Counted from the stretch's first letter, positions 45,001 through 49,735 are shown. The stretch: DNA of 64,000 bases from Undaria pinnatifida (GCA_012845835.1 JABAKD010000030.1:186001-250000), one strand, 5' to 3'. Notes: a model not told the origin generated them from the sequence alone. Translations and numbers: made by a program.

Positions 45001-46870
45001 AGACTCTACTAGGTTTTGAAGTGAGCCCAATAAGATTCCCCTCGGCCAACCAGAGCTCGCAAATAGTAAACAGCCACCTTAGGAAGAGTTTACTATCTGC
45101 CTTCAAAGAAATACCCAGCCTGCAGCAATGAGCAAGATGAATGCAAACATGACAGCGTCAAAGTCGGGCTATCCATGTAACGAATATAACCAAATATGCA
45201 CGCCCTTGGGAGTACCCAACAAGGTTCAAATGGAGGGAAAATCGAAAAATCACCCGTGGTTTCCCATGTTTTGGGGGCTTTAATTTAGTACCTGCAGTGC
45301 CAAGCAACTATCGATTTCACCGGTTTTTCTTTTTAGAGAATAAGGCCTCCTATCCGATTTTTTTCGGTTTTTCGAAAATGTTATCCGGGGTGCCAATCTC
45401 TAATCTGGACCCATCGACATAACTAAACATTGGCGTTGGTCGTTCGTCAGTTGGTCGGGTTTCTGGTATCACATCAAACGAACGTATTCGGGCCCATAAA
45501 AGCTCCTACGAGTTCGGGTTTTCCCGCACGGGCGTCTTGGCAGCTCTCACAGCCCAGCGTGCAGAGCAAATATGAGCCCATTGTAATACCGATGCGAACG
45601 TGTTCCGCGCGGGCGCAGGATGTTGGTGCTGGGTAGGTCGCCCACCTTCATATGGCTCAGTCATCTCATGCATCCTCCATTATTCGTTCATGGCTCAAAA
45701 CATCACACAAGACCAGGTATCGTGCAAGTGCTAGAACACAGCAGTGATCCGATCTGCGACGCTTTCACCTCGAAACATCGCCCAATGTCCAATGTGCCGA
45801 CCACAGAGAACTACCAGGTATGACACGATGACAAGCACATATTTCTGCAGCTTATGGCACAACTGACATTCATGTCACGTCTTGTCTAGACCTATAGCTT
45901 ACAAATCCACGTAAAGCACTCCATAACGCTGATATCATAGATCGTTGGATAGATGGCATCAAGCAGGACTCTTGACATTGGGATCGCTTTCATTAAACTA
46001 AGCTTTGATGCGCGTCAGCACCCTCCACGATCAGGTCTCGTTAAACAGGGGATACCAGGTACTGCTGTAGCTGACTGGACACAACTACTCTTGCCTGGTC
46101 ACGCACTGGTGTTGGTTTTGAGTAAATACGAAACTGCAAGAGTCCTTGGGTTAGGCCGGAACACCGTGACGGATGTTTCATGTCATTCTTCGCGGCCTTC
46201 CCTTCAAAAACCCTCACGGTTGCGCGCAGGCAACAGACAAGTTCTCAGACGGCACGCCATTCTACGCGAAAATTTAAGGACCGTTTGGTTAATCACACTA
46301 ATATTACAACGATTATTAAAATTTCGCCCATATTTTTTGCTTCATGCGGAGTAGCTTCAGCAGAGCAGCAGCAGCAGCGACAGTCAGGGATTGCCGCCGC
46401 GTTGAGTGTGCATTTAACGAGCTGGTTTATCCAGGGCGAGTTCCCCCTGCTTCGGGGCAGATCCTGAGGCATCATCGGATCATCGGCGTCGGCGTCTACA
46501 TGCACTATCATACAAGCTCACCGACCATTTCCAAGCTCTCCCAGCTCGCCCAGGTGGAGGTATCTAGGAGCGAGACGCGCGATCGCCCAGCCAAAACATC
46601 GTTTACGTCATCAGTCCGTACGTGCGTTCCCCCATACACCACTATGTACTCCTGACCCCAGGCAGTGATCTCAGCGCTAACGTGCCCTTGCCGTAGCTCT
46701 CCCGCCCCGACGTCTTGACTCTCCCAGCCGGTGGAATTTCTGAGCGAAGTGGGATCGGTAACATCGAGATCATCGCAGGTGGCCCCGTCGACCGACGGCA
46801 ACCAGGCTGTTGCTTGGAAAAGCAGCACAAGTGCGATGGCGACTGCCATCGCTTGCATTGCTTTCAGCAT
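7350..46870 (-). CDS. Multidomain surface protein: kelch, GCC2/GCC3, EGF-like, Calx-beta, beta-integrin-like VWA (26 exons)
   Basis: Assembled by hand from exons with GT/AG borders and matching phases; about 5.3 kb of coding sequence, near 1,770 codons. Order: signal peptide and kelch-like repeats (exons 1-5), GCC2/GCC3 cysteine repeats (6-10), EGF-like cysteines (11 and start of 12), Calx-beta (12-13), beta-integrin-like VWA (14-17), beta-rich linker (18-22), GCC2/GCC3 repeats again (23-26). All domains are extracellular types in known families, so the product is most likely secreted or displayed at the surface. I find no transmembrane segment in the assembled part. Expected roles are adhesion or cell-wall/matrix recognition (inference). 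The exon 15/16 junction is out of phase, exon 6 borders are ambiguous, and the last exon may not be the true end. Introns are rich in copies of their own exon edges. It is divergent from the ankyrin gene that starts at 47507. Confidence 0.8.
8013..8100 (+). repeat. Dispersed repeat family A, copy 1
   Basis: About 90 bp around ATATGGGAACAAAACACTTG and continuing through AGTTAGACTATGATAGAATA to GGACTTGGAAATGGGTTAAG. Very similar copies are at 14268-14365 and 54421-54520. It lies in intron 25 of the large gene. Confidence 0.8.
8279..8425 (+). repeat. Dispersed repeat family E, copy 1, with a perfect palindrome
   Basis: Similar in layout to 33655-33815 (CTTAGCAAGGCGTA..., a hairpin, then CAGTTCTATCCGT...). 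At about 8329-8350 it holds a perfect 22 bp palindrome centred on TTTAAA with arms CACACGCC/GGCGTGTG. Confidence 0.65.
8495..8578 (-). repeat. tRNA-like relic, possible SINE head
   Basis: On the minus strand: GGC-AGTTGGTTA-GCC (D-arm-like), TTTGACCAGTGGTCAAA (5 bp stem, 7-base loop) and CTCGAAT in a T-arm-like context, with partly pairing outer stems. The variable region is missing, so it cannot be a working tRNA. Decayed relatives are at about 8810-8880 and 11830-11870. Confidence 0.4.
9259..9369 (-). CDS. Exon 25: GCC2/GCC3 repeat
   Basis: Acceptor CCGCCTCAG, two leading bases complete a Gly codon. Reads WTSNFGAWECSECPPGF, then SEAGQYPCEPCDMGTFAE. Donor GTATGT, phase 1. Confidence 0.85.
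10244..10578 (+). repeat. Microsatellite, 8-bp unit ATCATACT
   Basis: About 40 copies with scattered substitutions, starting from a shorter CATAT run. All three forward frames are open and yield Tyr/His/Ile/Leu-rich frames that are not genes. It lies in intron 24 of the large gene. Confidence 0.95.
11270..11610 (+). repeat. Dispersed repeat family D, copy 1
   Basis: Contains CATCCCACGGCGGGGGGTTGC, GGCGCATAGAGGCGTTG, a GATGATGGATGATGATGG run and TTAGGAGTTCAGAAAATTC. Copies at 17890-18200 and 19070-19290 keep the same order. Confidence 0.7.
11933..12302 (-). CDS. Exon 24: GCC2/GCC3 block
   Basis: Acceptor CATCATCAG, phase 0. Modules: ACLPGEYSMGGSTECLPC, PVGWLCSEGLGVPCG, GACASCPEGTACPG, CMPCPPGSFANSSG, ACDDCPAG. 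Donor GTAAGA, phase 1. A Ser/Thr-rich spacer lies between the second and third modules. Confidence 0.88.
12840..13225 (+). repeat. Dispersed repeat family B, copy 1
   Basis: About 390 bp. Contains ATTCATGCATGGTCGTAG, GCGAAGCGCCGTGAGGTG, CTGCATCCTTCCAAGAGC and a right part ending near ATCATTCCCCTTGTG. The right part is also present, inverted, at 27340-27500. Confidence 0.85.
13733..13816 (-). CDS. Exon 23: cysteine module with a GC-AG intron
   Basis: Acceptor TTTGCCAG, phase 0: ARLCTPQPECTYFEGWCTYC, then PAGYRCPQ. The donor is GCAAGT rather than GTAAGT. The phase is 0 and matches the next exon, while the only nearby GT donor (GTGTCC) would break the frame. ECTYFEGWCTYC is an internal 24 bp near-duplication. 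Confidence 0.68.
14268..14365 (+). repeat. Dispersed repeat family A, copy 2
   Basis: Begins GGTTAACCCTTTTAGCGCCG and ends with GGACTTGGAAATGGCTTAAG. The ends are weakly inverted (TTAACCC ... GGCTTAA), as in small non-autonomous elements. Confidence 0.8.
14905..15045 (+). repeat. Microsatellite, CTGC/CCTG tetranucleotide
   Basis: About 30 copies of CTGC with a few interruptions (CTAC, GTGC). It makes long Gln-Ala-Gly-Arg or Pro-Ala-Cys-Leu frames that are not genes. Confidence 0.95.
15321..15357. repeat. Inverted repeat (hairpin)
   Basis: ACTAGACCACT at 15321-15331 and AGTGGTCTAGT at 15347-15357 are perfect complements around a 15 nt loop. It lies in intron 22 of the large gene. Confidence 0.85.
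16120..16239 (-). CDS. Exon 22: end of beta segment, start of second cysteine-repeat block
   Basis: Acceptor TTTGGTTCAG, phase 0, reads VTLSFSGTGEAAFSG, then DVACRCDAGYYLDVG. The C-R-C-D-A-G-Y-Y motif is the usual entry to EGF-like/GCC2 modules. Donor GTGAGC, phase 0. A copy of its 3' end lies about 600 bp further into the next intron. Confidence 0.8.
16630..16745 (-). repeat. Dispersed repeat family H, copies at 16.63 and 20.33 kb
   Basis: CACCTGCAACCACAGCTTGTCCAGAAG here and CACCTGCGACCACAGCTCGTCCAGAAG at 20357-20383 share flanks for about 110 bp. The minus frame of the second copy (LLDELWSQ) could once have been an exon. Both lie in introns of the large gene. Confidence 0.5.
16981..17005 (+). 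repeat. Poly-G tract
   Basis: About 24 consecutive G residues apart from one C near the end, in intron 21. Confidence 0.9.
17890..18200 (+). repeat. Dispersed repeat family D, copy 2
   Basis: Contains CCATTCCACGGCAGGGAGTTGC, AGCGCATAGAAACGTTG and TTAGGAGCTCAGAAAAATTT. It lacks the GATGAT run of the other two copies. Confidence 0.7.
18314..18572 (-). CDS. Exon 21: beta-rich segment
   Basis: Acceptor GTATTCAG, one leading base, then EVVAYQDVNIASDSELP, LKTYFYLSNTSEV, TTLDVTYTDGTSDL and YPTKVVVSAT. The alternating hydrophobic pattern suggests another immunoglobulin-like or Calx-like sandwich. Donor GTGAGA at 18308-18313, phase 0. Confidence 0.8.
19070..19290 (+). repeat. Dispersed repeat family D, copy 3, with expanded GAT microsatellite
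   Basis: Contains AGCGCATGGAAAGGTTGG, an 85 bp GATGAT/GGATGAT run (19118-19203) and CTAGGTGCTCAGAAGCTTCC. The microsatellite is longer than in the copy at 11.5 kb. Confidence 0.7.
19795..19917 (-). CDS. Exon 20: linker with Cys pair
   Basis: Acceptor TTCTCTCGACAG, one leading base, then FNEDEEVKWGLDSAYSFGNA, IGPFGVSTKTL and SCPGGC. Donor GTAGGG, phase 2. It joins in frame to exon 21. No family recognised. Confidence 0.75.
20498..20610 (-). CDS. Exon 19: beta-rich linker
   Basis: Found by looking for an exon that takes phase 0 to phase 2. Strong acceptor (CCCTTCATTTCAG) and strong donor (GTGAGT). Reads TVISVVRDFASCDTLTRSRV, then GAIVAALDDSRTGWLQ. No family recognised. The phase fits both neighbours. 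Confidence 0.72.
20957..21042 (+). repeat. Tandem duplication, about 42-bp unit
   Basis: CGAGTTACGTTCACACCG(A/G)ACTTCGCTCTCAAAAATCCGCA appears twice in a row with a single substitution. It is recent by divergence and lies in intron 18. Confidence 0.9.
21231..21407 (-). CDS. Exon 18: beta-rich segment after VWA
   Basis: Phase 0 start ATLIIESDDGGFVASVTPAP, then PGTEVNYLVNMSAT and EVLLSFQGHK. It sits where beta integrins carry the hybrid domain and has the same kind of alternating strands, but the similarity is weak. Donor GTAAGA, phase 0. Confidence 0.75.
22082..22318 (-). CDS. Exon 17: end of the beta-integrin-like VWA domain
   Basis: Phase 0 start DISTWVIPHNVTVSELNSRL, then SSAGVHPIFLLTNASLYEEY and ALVQEIGFGAVVAV. 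This is the last helix, last strand (I-F-L/A-x-T) and final helix of a beta-integrin I-like domain, in order. Donor GTGTGC after GLE, phase 0. The frame remains open on both sides, so the true borders could be wider. Confidence 0.78.
23487..23804 (-). CDS. Exon 16: beta-integrin-like VWA core
   Basis: The certain part is 23487-23678, with a strong acceptor (TTTTTTCTTCCTCAG) at its right. The frame stays open further right to about 23806, and this extra part has QLGFKNILSIG, matching the beta-integrin phrase of the type FxYKNxLSLT, so the larger exon is preferred. The core has EDPPGAQVVALFEV followed by GAGWREDVFRVAAVITG and SHFAEPSGFDSQ. Beta integrins place G-W-R plus a hydrophobic strand, T/D and H-F-A in the same order. 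The acidic residue of the usual P-E-G is Pro here. Donor GTCTGT, phase 0. Confidence 0.68.
24496..24641 (-). CDS. Exon 15: beta-integrin-like VWA, second strand
   Basis: Phase 0 start MQSSYPLTTFGVAAFATNAS after TTTTAG, then YYYELLAPLTLDAYPVV. This fits the second VWA strand (FG-x-x-A/S-F) and following loop of beta integrins. The best donor, GTGAGA at 24490-24495, leaves phase 2, which does not fit exon 16. Either an upstream in-frame GTG/GTT is used or a small exon is missing. Confidence 0.7.
25189..25371 (-). CDS. Exon 14: start of beta-integrin-like VWA domain
   Basis: Phase 0 start VVIADAAATWASNVT. The key segment is ALPRDIVFLAESDVTVSAHL, which sits where VWA/I-like domains have their first strand and MIDAS motif (D-x-S-x-S). 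Here the positions read E-x-D-x-T, so the metal site is degenerate or altered. Then GRMVELQPGLTAE. Donor GTGGGC, phase 0. Confidence 0.72.
25590..25800 (+). repeat. Diverged tandem duplication, about 105-bp unit
   Basis: Both halves start ACTCGCTC/ACTCGCTT, carry TGCCACTTT/TGCCGGTGT, GCGGTGGC and end TTTTCAAG/GCTTCAAG. It lies in intron 13. Confidence 0.55.
26190..26430 (+). repeat. Dispersed repeat family B, copy 2
   Basis: Contains ATTCATGCATGGCCGTAG, GCGAAGCGCCGTGAGATG and CTGCATCCTTCCAAGAAA. It forms an inverted pair with the copy at 27510-27740. Confidence 0.85.
27340..27745 (-). repeat. Dispersed repeat family B, copy 3 (inverted)
   Basis: Reverse complement of the full 390 bp unit at 12.84 kb. 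A further partial copy in the same orientation follows at about 27755-27930, more diverged. Confidence 0.85.
28015..28284 (-). CDS. Exon 13: second half of Calx-beta
   Basis: Phase 0 start VVFPDGQNEKILPLPILHDN, the second conserved Calx-beta strand pair (F-x-x-G-Q ... I-x-D-N), joining correctly to the S-x-D-Y end of exon 12. The remaining 55 residues (VTDGGIHDVSAEAVVKIEEV and on) are a less typical beta-rich stretch before the VWA domain. Calx-beta domains bind calcium in Na+/Ca2+ exchangers and occur in beta-4 integrin. Donor GTAAGT, phase 0. Confidence 0.9.
28312..28425 (+). repeat. Dispersed repeat family C, copy 1
   Basis: A T-rich run, then CCTCCGGCGGCTGGGAAAAA, AAGCTTAAGCTCACCA and TATGTGTCGTGTGTCAATTT. 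The matching copy is at 59145-59265. Confidence 0.85.
29050..29320 (+). repeat. Three diverged 77-bp units next to the exon 12 donor
   Basis: Each unit has AACAAC.../AACAAATGAC, a GGGT/GGGG phrase, CACCT/CCTACACCT and CTCCAACA/CTCCAAGA/CTCCGACA. The last unit reaches the splice donor of exon 12 (29327-29332). Confidence 0.5.
29333..29561 (-). CDS. Exon 12: end of EGF-like segment and first half of Calx-beta
   Basis: One leading base gives Asp with exon 11, then SGFNNVDCSNGTCDGC closes the EGF-like part. The rest is the first half of a Calx-beta domain: FGFNFESAVVATAESGG, VNLTLVRLAGTDG, VTVDVVQGNATVSSDY, with the conserved E-x-x-G, R-x-x-G and S-x-D-Y marks. Donor GTAGGG, phase 0. Three more copies of the acceptor and exon start lie in the intron before it. 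Confidence 0.9.
29562..30171 (+). repeat. Three extra copies of the exon 12 acceptor and exon start, period about 166 bp
   Basis: Copies at 29719-29771, 29898-29937 and 30063-30103 each match the first 40-50 bp of exon 12 and its CTCAG acceptor (on the minus strand). Between them lies a shared phrase (ATGACCGCAGGTTTC, CGGGG, AGATGGTACTC/AAATGGTGCTC). The array ends in a 27 bp G tract (30145-30171). Confidence 0.85.
30561..30717 (-). CDS. Exon 11: cysteine-rich, EGF-like start
   Basis: Two leading bases complete a Gly codon. Reads VDECTECADEELSYNAHATC, CISNTSC, ACSGLGDCFLGVCAC. The C-x-x-x-x-C-x-C spacing is EGF-like rather than GCC2-like. Donor GTGAGA at 30555-30560, phase 2. Confidence 0.82.
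31362..31610 (+). repeat. 28-bp array made of the exon 10 donor region
   Basis: About nine diverged units of the type AGCTTACCGGTGACGTCTCA + TAGAAAAC. The unit at 31583-31610 is the real end of exon 10 plus its donor; the others carry CTTACC, CTTATC, CTCACG or TTTACG at the donor position. Confidence 0.88.
31590..31683 (-). CDS. Exon 10: GCC2/GCC3 repeat, donor inside a 28-bp array
   Basis: Phase 0 start ECPRGEY after GGCGCAAG. Continues SLNCTQCAGGYYANVT. Donor CCG|GTAAGC, phase 1. The final 28 bp, YYANVT plus the donor, is the first unit of an array of about nine diverged copies running into the intron. Confidence 0.85.
31850..31920 (+). repeat. Trinucleotide microsatellite (TAC/TGC)
   Basis: A CTACTACTGCTGCTACTACT-type run in intron 9. 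Confidence 0.9.
32727..32985 (+). repeat. Three diverged 90-bp units ending at the exon 9 donor
   Basis: Units begin at about 32729, 32818 and 32909 with CGAAACGTCCCTGACT, CGAAATGTTCCTGGCT and CGAAAGGTTCCTGACT. Each then has GAACGG/GACCGG/AACGAT, TCTGAGC/TTTGAGC/TCTGAGC and a CTCAC/CACGC phrase; in the last unit this is the exon 9 donor. Confidence 0.7.
32974..33113 (-). CDS. Exon 9: GCC2/GCC3 repeat
   Basis: Two leading bases complete a Gly codon with exon 8. Reads STSAEACSTCPQGSTTL, then DCLACPPGTRSVALG and ends GCE. Donor GTGAGA, phase 0. About three diverged 90 bp units that include the donor region follow in the intron. Confidence 0.85.
33655..33815 (+). repeat. Dispersed repeat family E, copy 2
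   Basis: Starts CCTAGCAAGGCGTATGC, carries an imperfect hairpin (CACATGCC ... CCATGTGCG) and ends near CAGTTCCATCCGTGG, in the same order as the copy at 8.3 kb. Confidence 0.6.
34731..34790 (+). pseudogene. Decayed copy of the exon 8 3' end
   Basis: Matches 34945-35000: GTAGCTGCC(C/T)AAGC then TCTATGCCGG. Read on the minus strand, the Cys codon after GIET has become TGA and the donor is still GTGTGT. It lies on the far side of the GGCTC array from exon 8. Confidence 0.8.
34807..34932 (+). repeat. Pentanucleotide array GGCTC, about 25 copies
   Basis: A perfect GCTCG/GGCTC repeat with no interruption, so young or actively length-variable. It separates exon 8 from the decayed copy of its 3' end. 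Confidence 0.97.
34945..35077 (-). CDS. Exon 8: GCC2/GCC3 repeat
   Basis: Phase 0 start GTA TGC after TAAG. The frame reads VCPEGTFSSAGSSACQDC, then IAGQYG, TCELCSLGSYLNVS. Donor GTCAGT, phase 1. A decayed copy of its 3' end lies beyond a 125 bp GGCTC array in the downstream intron. Confidence 0.85.
35195..35262 (+). repeat. Dispersed MSFDE-type sequence, copy 3 (decayed)
   Basis: TGCAAAAGATGAACTTT..., CTCGATCTCACTGCTGAAG and TATGTTTTAATTTGTAAAA align to 55583-55650 with indels. It lies in intron 7 of the large gene. Confidence 0.6.
36340..36430 (+). pseudogene. Decayed copy of the exon 7 3' end
   Basis: On the minus strand the frame ASLEVVADNDHVCEAGQFGG parallels the exon 7 end ASLGVGADNGDVCE plus intron VGQWGG. 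The donor GT of the real exon is GC in the copy. Confidence 0.82.
36650..37062 (-). CDS. Exon 7: block of GCC2/GCC3 repeats
   Basis: 411 bp of tandem cysteine modules: CSPCPSGFYSG, CIPCAIGTY, CDPCAAGTY, CLDCPQGFYSE, CSPCPAGTAGG, CVDCAAGEF, CEQCPAGTASL. Such modules occur in large extracellular proteins of many protists and in ephrin receptors. Acceptor CCAG|GC, phase 1, is preceded on the coding strand by a C-rich tract about 90 nt long. Donor GTGGGG at 36644-36649, phase 0. A decayed copy of the exon's 3' end lies about 270 bp further into the next intron. Confidence 0.9.
37076..37260 (+). repeat. Long G/A-rich tract before the exon 7 acceptor
   Basis: 37076-37165 is almost pure G with single A residues; 37240-37262 is a second G tract. 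On the coding strand this is a pyrimidine tract about 90 nt long that ends 15 nt from the exon 7 acceptor. Confidence 0.9.
38445..38638 (-). CDS. Exon 6: first GCC2/GCC3 repeat (borders uncertain)
   Basis: The open frame has the spacing of GCC2/GCC3 (ephrin-receptor-like) modules: CGICPNGTATERASYTCETC, then GYFAL and CLPCPAGKYGTG. The right border at AAAAAG|CCC matches the phase of exon 5 but the acceptor is weak. At the left border the strongest donor (GTACGG, 38411-38416) leaves phase 2, whereas exon 7 needs phase 1; donors at 38439-38444 or 38436-38441 give phase 1 and are preferred. A missed mini-exon is the alternative. Confidence 0.55.
39716..39918 (-). CDS. Exon 5: last kelch blade
   Basis: Phase 0 start at TAC ATG GCG after ATATCACAG. 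The segment RRDHTLEKIGEFLVLIAG is a kelch entry strand followed by a hydrophobic strand; DALEDMWRVNYS is the Trp strand. Donor GTGGGT, phase 2. With exons 1-5 there are roughly five to six blades, enough for a small propeller. Confidence 0.8.
40518..40805 (+). repeat. Minisatellite, 11-bp unit CTATAACATCA
   Basis: About 26 diverged units (CTATAACATCA, TCATAACATCA, TCATAACATCG) in intron 4. Confidence 0.92.
41415..41499 (-). CDS. Exon 4: short kelch exon
   Basis: 85 bp. One leading base completes the Arg codon of exon 3, so the joined protein reads ...PSGR-YGATL. The kelch strand YRLLLYGGTGRYPN follows. Donor GTGTGT, phase 0. Its acceptor directly abuts a degenerate 22-25 bp minisatellite in the upstream intron. 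Confidence 0.82.
41520..41870 (+). repeat. Degenerate 22-25 bp minisatellite abutting the exon 4 acceptor
   Basis: Units of the type AAGGTGGCGAAAACAAACACAC. On the coding strand it is TTTGTTTTCGCC-rich and provides the pyrimidine tract of the exon 4 acceptor. All three minus frames are open for 130-170 codons, which is a by-product of the missing T and low G on the + strand. Confidence 0.8.
42311..42750 (-). CDS. Exon 3: two kelch blades
   Basis: Starts IWVIVMGGMTGSQANVDTNL after a CAG acceptor with a good pyrimidine tract. It contains the double-glycine strand of one blade, a Cys pair in the loop, and a second blade with GYQAAASL, MYMFGGRDYEF and SDLWRL, then WTELSPTGTLPSG. These are textbook kelch features: hydrophobic strand, GG, spaced Tyr and Trp. 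Donor GTGAGA, phase 2. Confidence 0.88.
44229..44467 (-). CDS. Exon 2: kelch-like
   Basis: Acceptor CAG|CC gives two leading bases and restores the phase left by exon 1. The frame carries NSLFLTCGHTAEPF, a Trp-Arg strand (GVWRADIQGF), and RYGHTATVLDTG, the last being the classic kelch entry strand. Donor GTGTGG, phase 0. A later donor, GTTACC, exists five bases downstream but would break the phase into exon 3. Confidence 0.8.
46522..46870 (-). CDS. Exon 1: signal peptide and first kelch-like strand set
   Basis: The chosen start M (46868-46870) opens MLKAMQAMAVAIALVLLFQ, a typical signal peptide, with likely cleavage near SVDGA. An in-frame ATG at 46994-46996 adds 42 residues with a second hydrophobic stretch; the shorter start gives the cleaner signal. 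The mature part includes EYIVVYGGTHV and a Trp-containing end (TSTWASWESL), as in kelch blades. The donor is GTGAGC at 46516-46521, phase 1. Confidence 0.75.
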
Positions 46871-47506
46871 CGAAGAGCATCGAGGAGGGGTGGCTTGGGT
46901 TGGTTGCAGTGGCGCTGGGGTATGACGATACAAGATTCGAGGAGAGGCGAGGTGAAGCAGGAGGAGAAATGCGGCGTAATTATATTTGCTCAACAAGATT
47001 TCCAGATACAGGAACGATATATCACCATGGACGGAAAAATAATAGACTTTTCATTTGGTATAATATAGTCTATACCAGGTATTTATTAGTGCGGTATCTA
47101 TATTACCGTTCAAATTGGTAGGATACAAGATTCGACAGAGGATACCTGCCTGGCACTGCTGTGGTACAAGATATCGGTACAAGATACAGGATACCATGAT
47201 ACAAGATACAGGATACAGGATACAGGATACAGGATACAGGATACAGGATACAGGATATTGTTTGTAAATAAAAACGCCCCCAAAAAAGATCGAACAACAT
47301 ACGCCCTCCATAGAATGGCATACGTACTCCCCGGCACTACTAGTCTAGATCTAGACTATAGCAGCAGTACTTCATCAGTTATGTAAGTTCATACGTGGAT
47401 CTCACAATAATCTTAGATCTTCGGGTGTCGGCCATTCCCCAAAGCGATGCTGTGAGCACTGCTGCGAAACACGTTACCCACCACAGCGCGGCTCGACCGC
47501 GACTAG
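46871..47506. promoter_or_regulatory. Divergent intergenic region between the large gene and the ankyrin gene
   Basis: 636 bp between the two start codons. It must hold both promoters if the starts are right. It contains the heptamer array at 47155-47256 and one TACCAGGTA. No TATA box or initiator can be assigned with confidence. Confidence 0.5.
47155..47256 (+). repeat. Heptamer array GATACAG
   Basis: About 12 copies, perfect in the second half, imperfect in the first. It sits between two divergent genes. Confidence 0.95.
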
Positions 47507-48865
47507 ATGATGTCAACCGCAGCAAATGACGCAGTGCACGGAGACACAGGAGTTGCGCCGCCAAAAGCCTCAGCTGCTGCGGAGGCACCAGCAGCGGCCA
47601 CACCCGCCAAGACACCCCCAAGAGTCCGCGGAGCCAAAGCAGCCAAATCGGTACCATCCCCGTTGAAAAAAAAACTGGGATCATCGCCCGGCGCAACTGC
47701 ATCCGCCGCCGAGCCAACAACCTCTACTTCCGATCATCAAGTCGACGCCCGGGTCTCGGCCCTGGAGCAACAGCTTCTCAGGGCCCGCAAGACATCTGAC
47801 GCTAGAAGAAAGGAAGCGGAATCGCTGCGAAAGCGAGTGCAGGAGCTAGAGCCTGAGGTGCGCCGGTTGGAGAAGGAGCTACTGGCCGAGAAAAAGGTCA
47901 ATGAAAGGCAAGCCTCTCTAGCTCGCGGTGTTCATAGCCCGCGCAATGTCGTCCGGCAATCTGGGCAAAAAGGGACGACATCGCAAGGGGTCGGGGAGGA
48001 TGATGTCGCGCTCCGCGGGCGGCTGTCCGCGGCGGAAAATCGAGCCCGGGCGCTACAGCTGCGGTGCGACCACCTCGAGCACGAGCGGAGCAGCGCTGGA
48101 ATAGCGAAAATGGCTGCCGAGAGGAAGAGGGGGGAGGAGGAGGACGAGGAGGATATTAATCGCGGAAAGATAAGTCCTGAAGGCAGAGGAGGAGGGCTTA
48201 GGGAGAAAGAAATTAGCGACAACGAAACCAAGCGAGTCAATCGACAGCTGGAGGTGGCGGAGCGTAGGGTAAAAAATGCGCTATACATCAACGAGGCGCA
48301 CGAGAGCTTAGCGGCAAAAGCAACAAAGGGAGAACGGGAAGCCAACGCGCGCACGGCAGAGCTAGCGCGCAAGCTCAACAGGACGCTCGAGAAACTCGAA
48401 TCCATTGAACGCAGGGACATGATAGCTGGCCTCGAAGCGTCTTGCATACGGGACGAGGAAGGTATCCACCTCACAGAGCGAGAGCTGCGCGCCCATCAGA
48501 TGGACCCTGAGTTAGACCTGCCGATTAACACCGCCAAAAGGCGGCAACTGGCACGATCGGAGCAGCATCTTCGTCGACTACGGTTGAGACACGAGAGCCA
48601 GCTGGCAGCATTGACCCAAGCGCAATCGACGGAGCGCCTGCATTCAGACCTAAGGAGGGCGGCCGGTTGTGGAAACATTCCCGAGACCGTCGCGTGTGTG
48701 GAGTCGGGAATATCGGTTAACGTTCCTGACCAGAACGGCTTGTCCGCGTTTTTGTACGCTTGCGGCCAGGAGAACGCGGAGTTGATCCGGGTGATGATTG
48801 ATGTCGGGGGAGACGTGCTTGACGGGGATGGTACTATCACAGGGCTCATCATCGCGGCAAGGAAG
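47507..48865 (+). CDS. Coiled-coil/ankyrin protein, exon 1
   Basis: The first ATG follows an in-frame TAG directly (TAG ATG), which fixes the start. Residues 1-85 are Ala/Pro/Lys-rich and disordered. About 85-380 is heptad-rich and charged (ALEQQLLRARK, RVQELEPEVRRLEKELL, QLEVAERRVKN, RKLNRTLEKLESIE), a long coiled coil. From about 390 it enters ankyrin-like helices (LRRAAGCGNIPETVACVESG, NGLSAFLYACGQENAELIRV). It ends in phase 0 at AARK before donor GTGAGC. An acidic patch (EEEDEEDIN) lies mid-coil. Likely a cytoplasmic scaffold; partner unknown. Confidence 0.88.
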
Positions 48866-49475
48866 GTGAGCGACGCCCGACGAGCTCTCTCAATTACGCA
48901 CAAACGAACACAAAAGCTACCAGTTTAGGTTTTACCCTACATAGACTAGACTATAGTCTAGATGTTGATGAAATTTTCCCGGAGCTGGCGTATTTGTTGC
49001 AAGAACATGAATTGTAGAAATCTCTTACAGGATTTCGACGCTATCCTACAGTACAATCTCGACCCGACCCTGCCCACCTCTTCGCATATCAACACGTTAC
49101 TCGTTTAGTATGTTTACGGAAAGTTTGGTTGTTATATTGTAGCCTGCGACATGGGAACCTGTCACGTACACGAGTACGTGGGGAAAATGTCAACGATCCT
49201 CTACGTATTGTATACTGTAGCTCCAGAACGAAACCACTAAAAGTTGTTCAGCGTGTATCACTCGTCTCTAACGGCTGGTTCAGTGTATCGTTAATCTCCA
49301 ACGGCCAAAATAAGTCCCGTCGAATTAACGAGTATTGACAGAACATGTAAGTAAACATATTACCGCGCCTGCCAAGCCAGATGCGGTGCTCCATCGTCGG
49401 AGGACCGTATACACAACCATGCATACTAGTGATGCGCACCAACCCGATCCGCAACTACATCATGTGGTGATACAC

Positions 49476-49735
49476 ACCCATCGTCACTTGACCAATCGGT
49501 CTGTTTATTAGCTCTCCGCCCCATCTATTACAAGGATATTTGGACGTCGTCCAAACTTTGGCATGCGCCCGAGCCACACCGAATGATACACACCCATCGC
49601 CCCTTTACCAAGCGATCTATATAGTATCTCCGCCCCGTCTAATGTATTAGGAGGCTTTGGTGTTGATATACGTTCATTGCCCGTTGACTACGACCCGTCA
49701 ATTAATTTTGTCTCCGCCCGGAAAGTTGGTATTGA
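49476..49735 (+). repeat. Three decayed copies of the ankyrin exon 2 acceptor region
   Basis: Units at about 49476-49575, 49590-49660 and 49671-49735 share CACCCATCG..., CTTGACCA/GTTGACTA and CTCCGCCCC with 49739-49830. The first still reads AAG|GA then YLDVVQTLACA, against GALEVVQTLLGA in the real exon. Confidence 0.85.

Noticed and set aside
47932-48903. Two minus-strand frames of 180 and 135 codons.
   Set aside because: They are antisense shadows of the coiled-coil/ankyrin exon.
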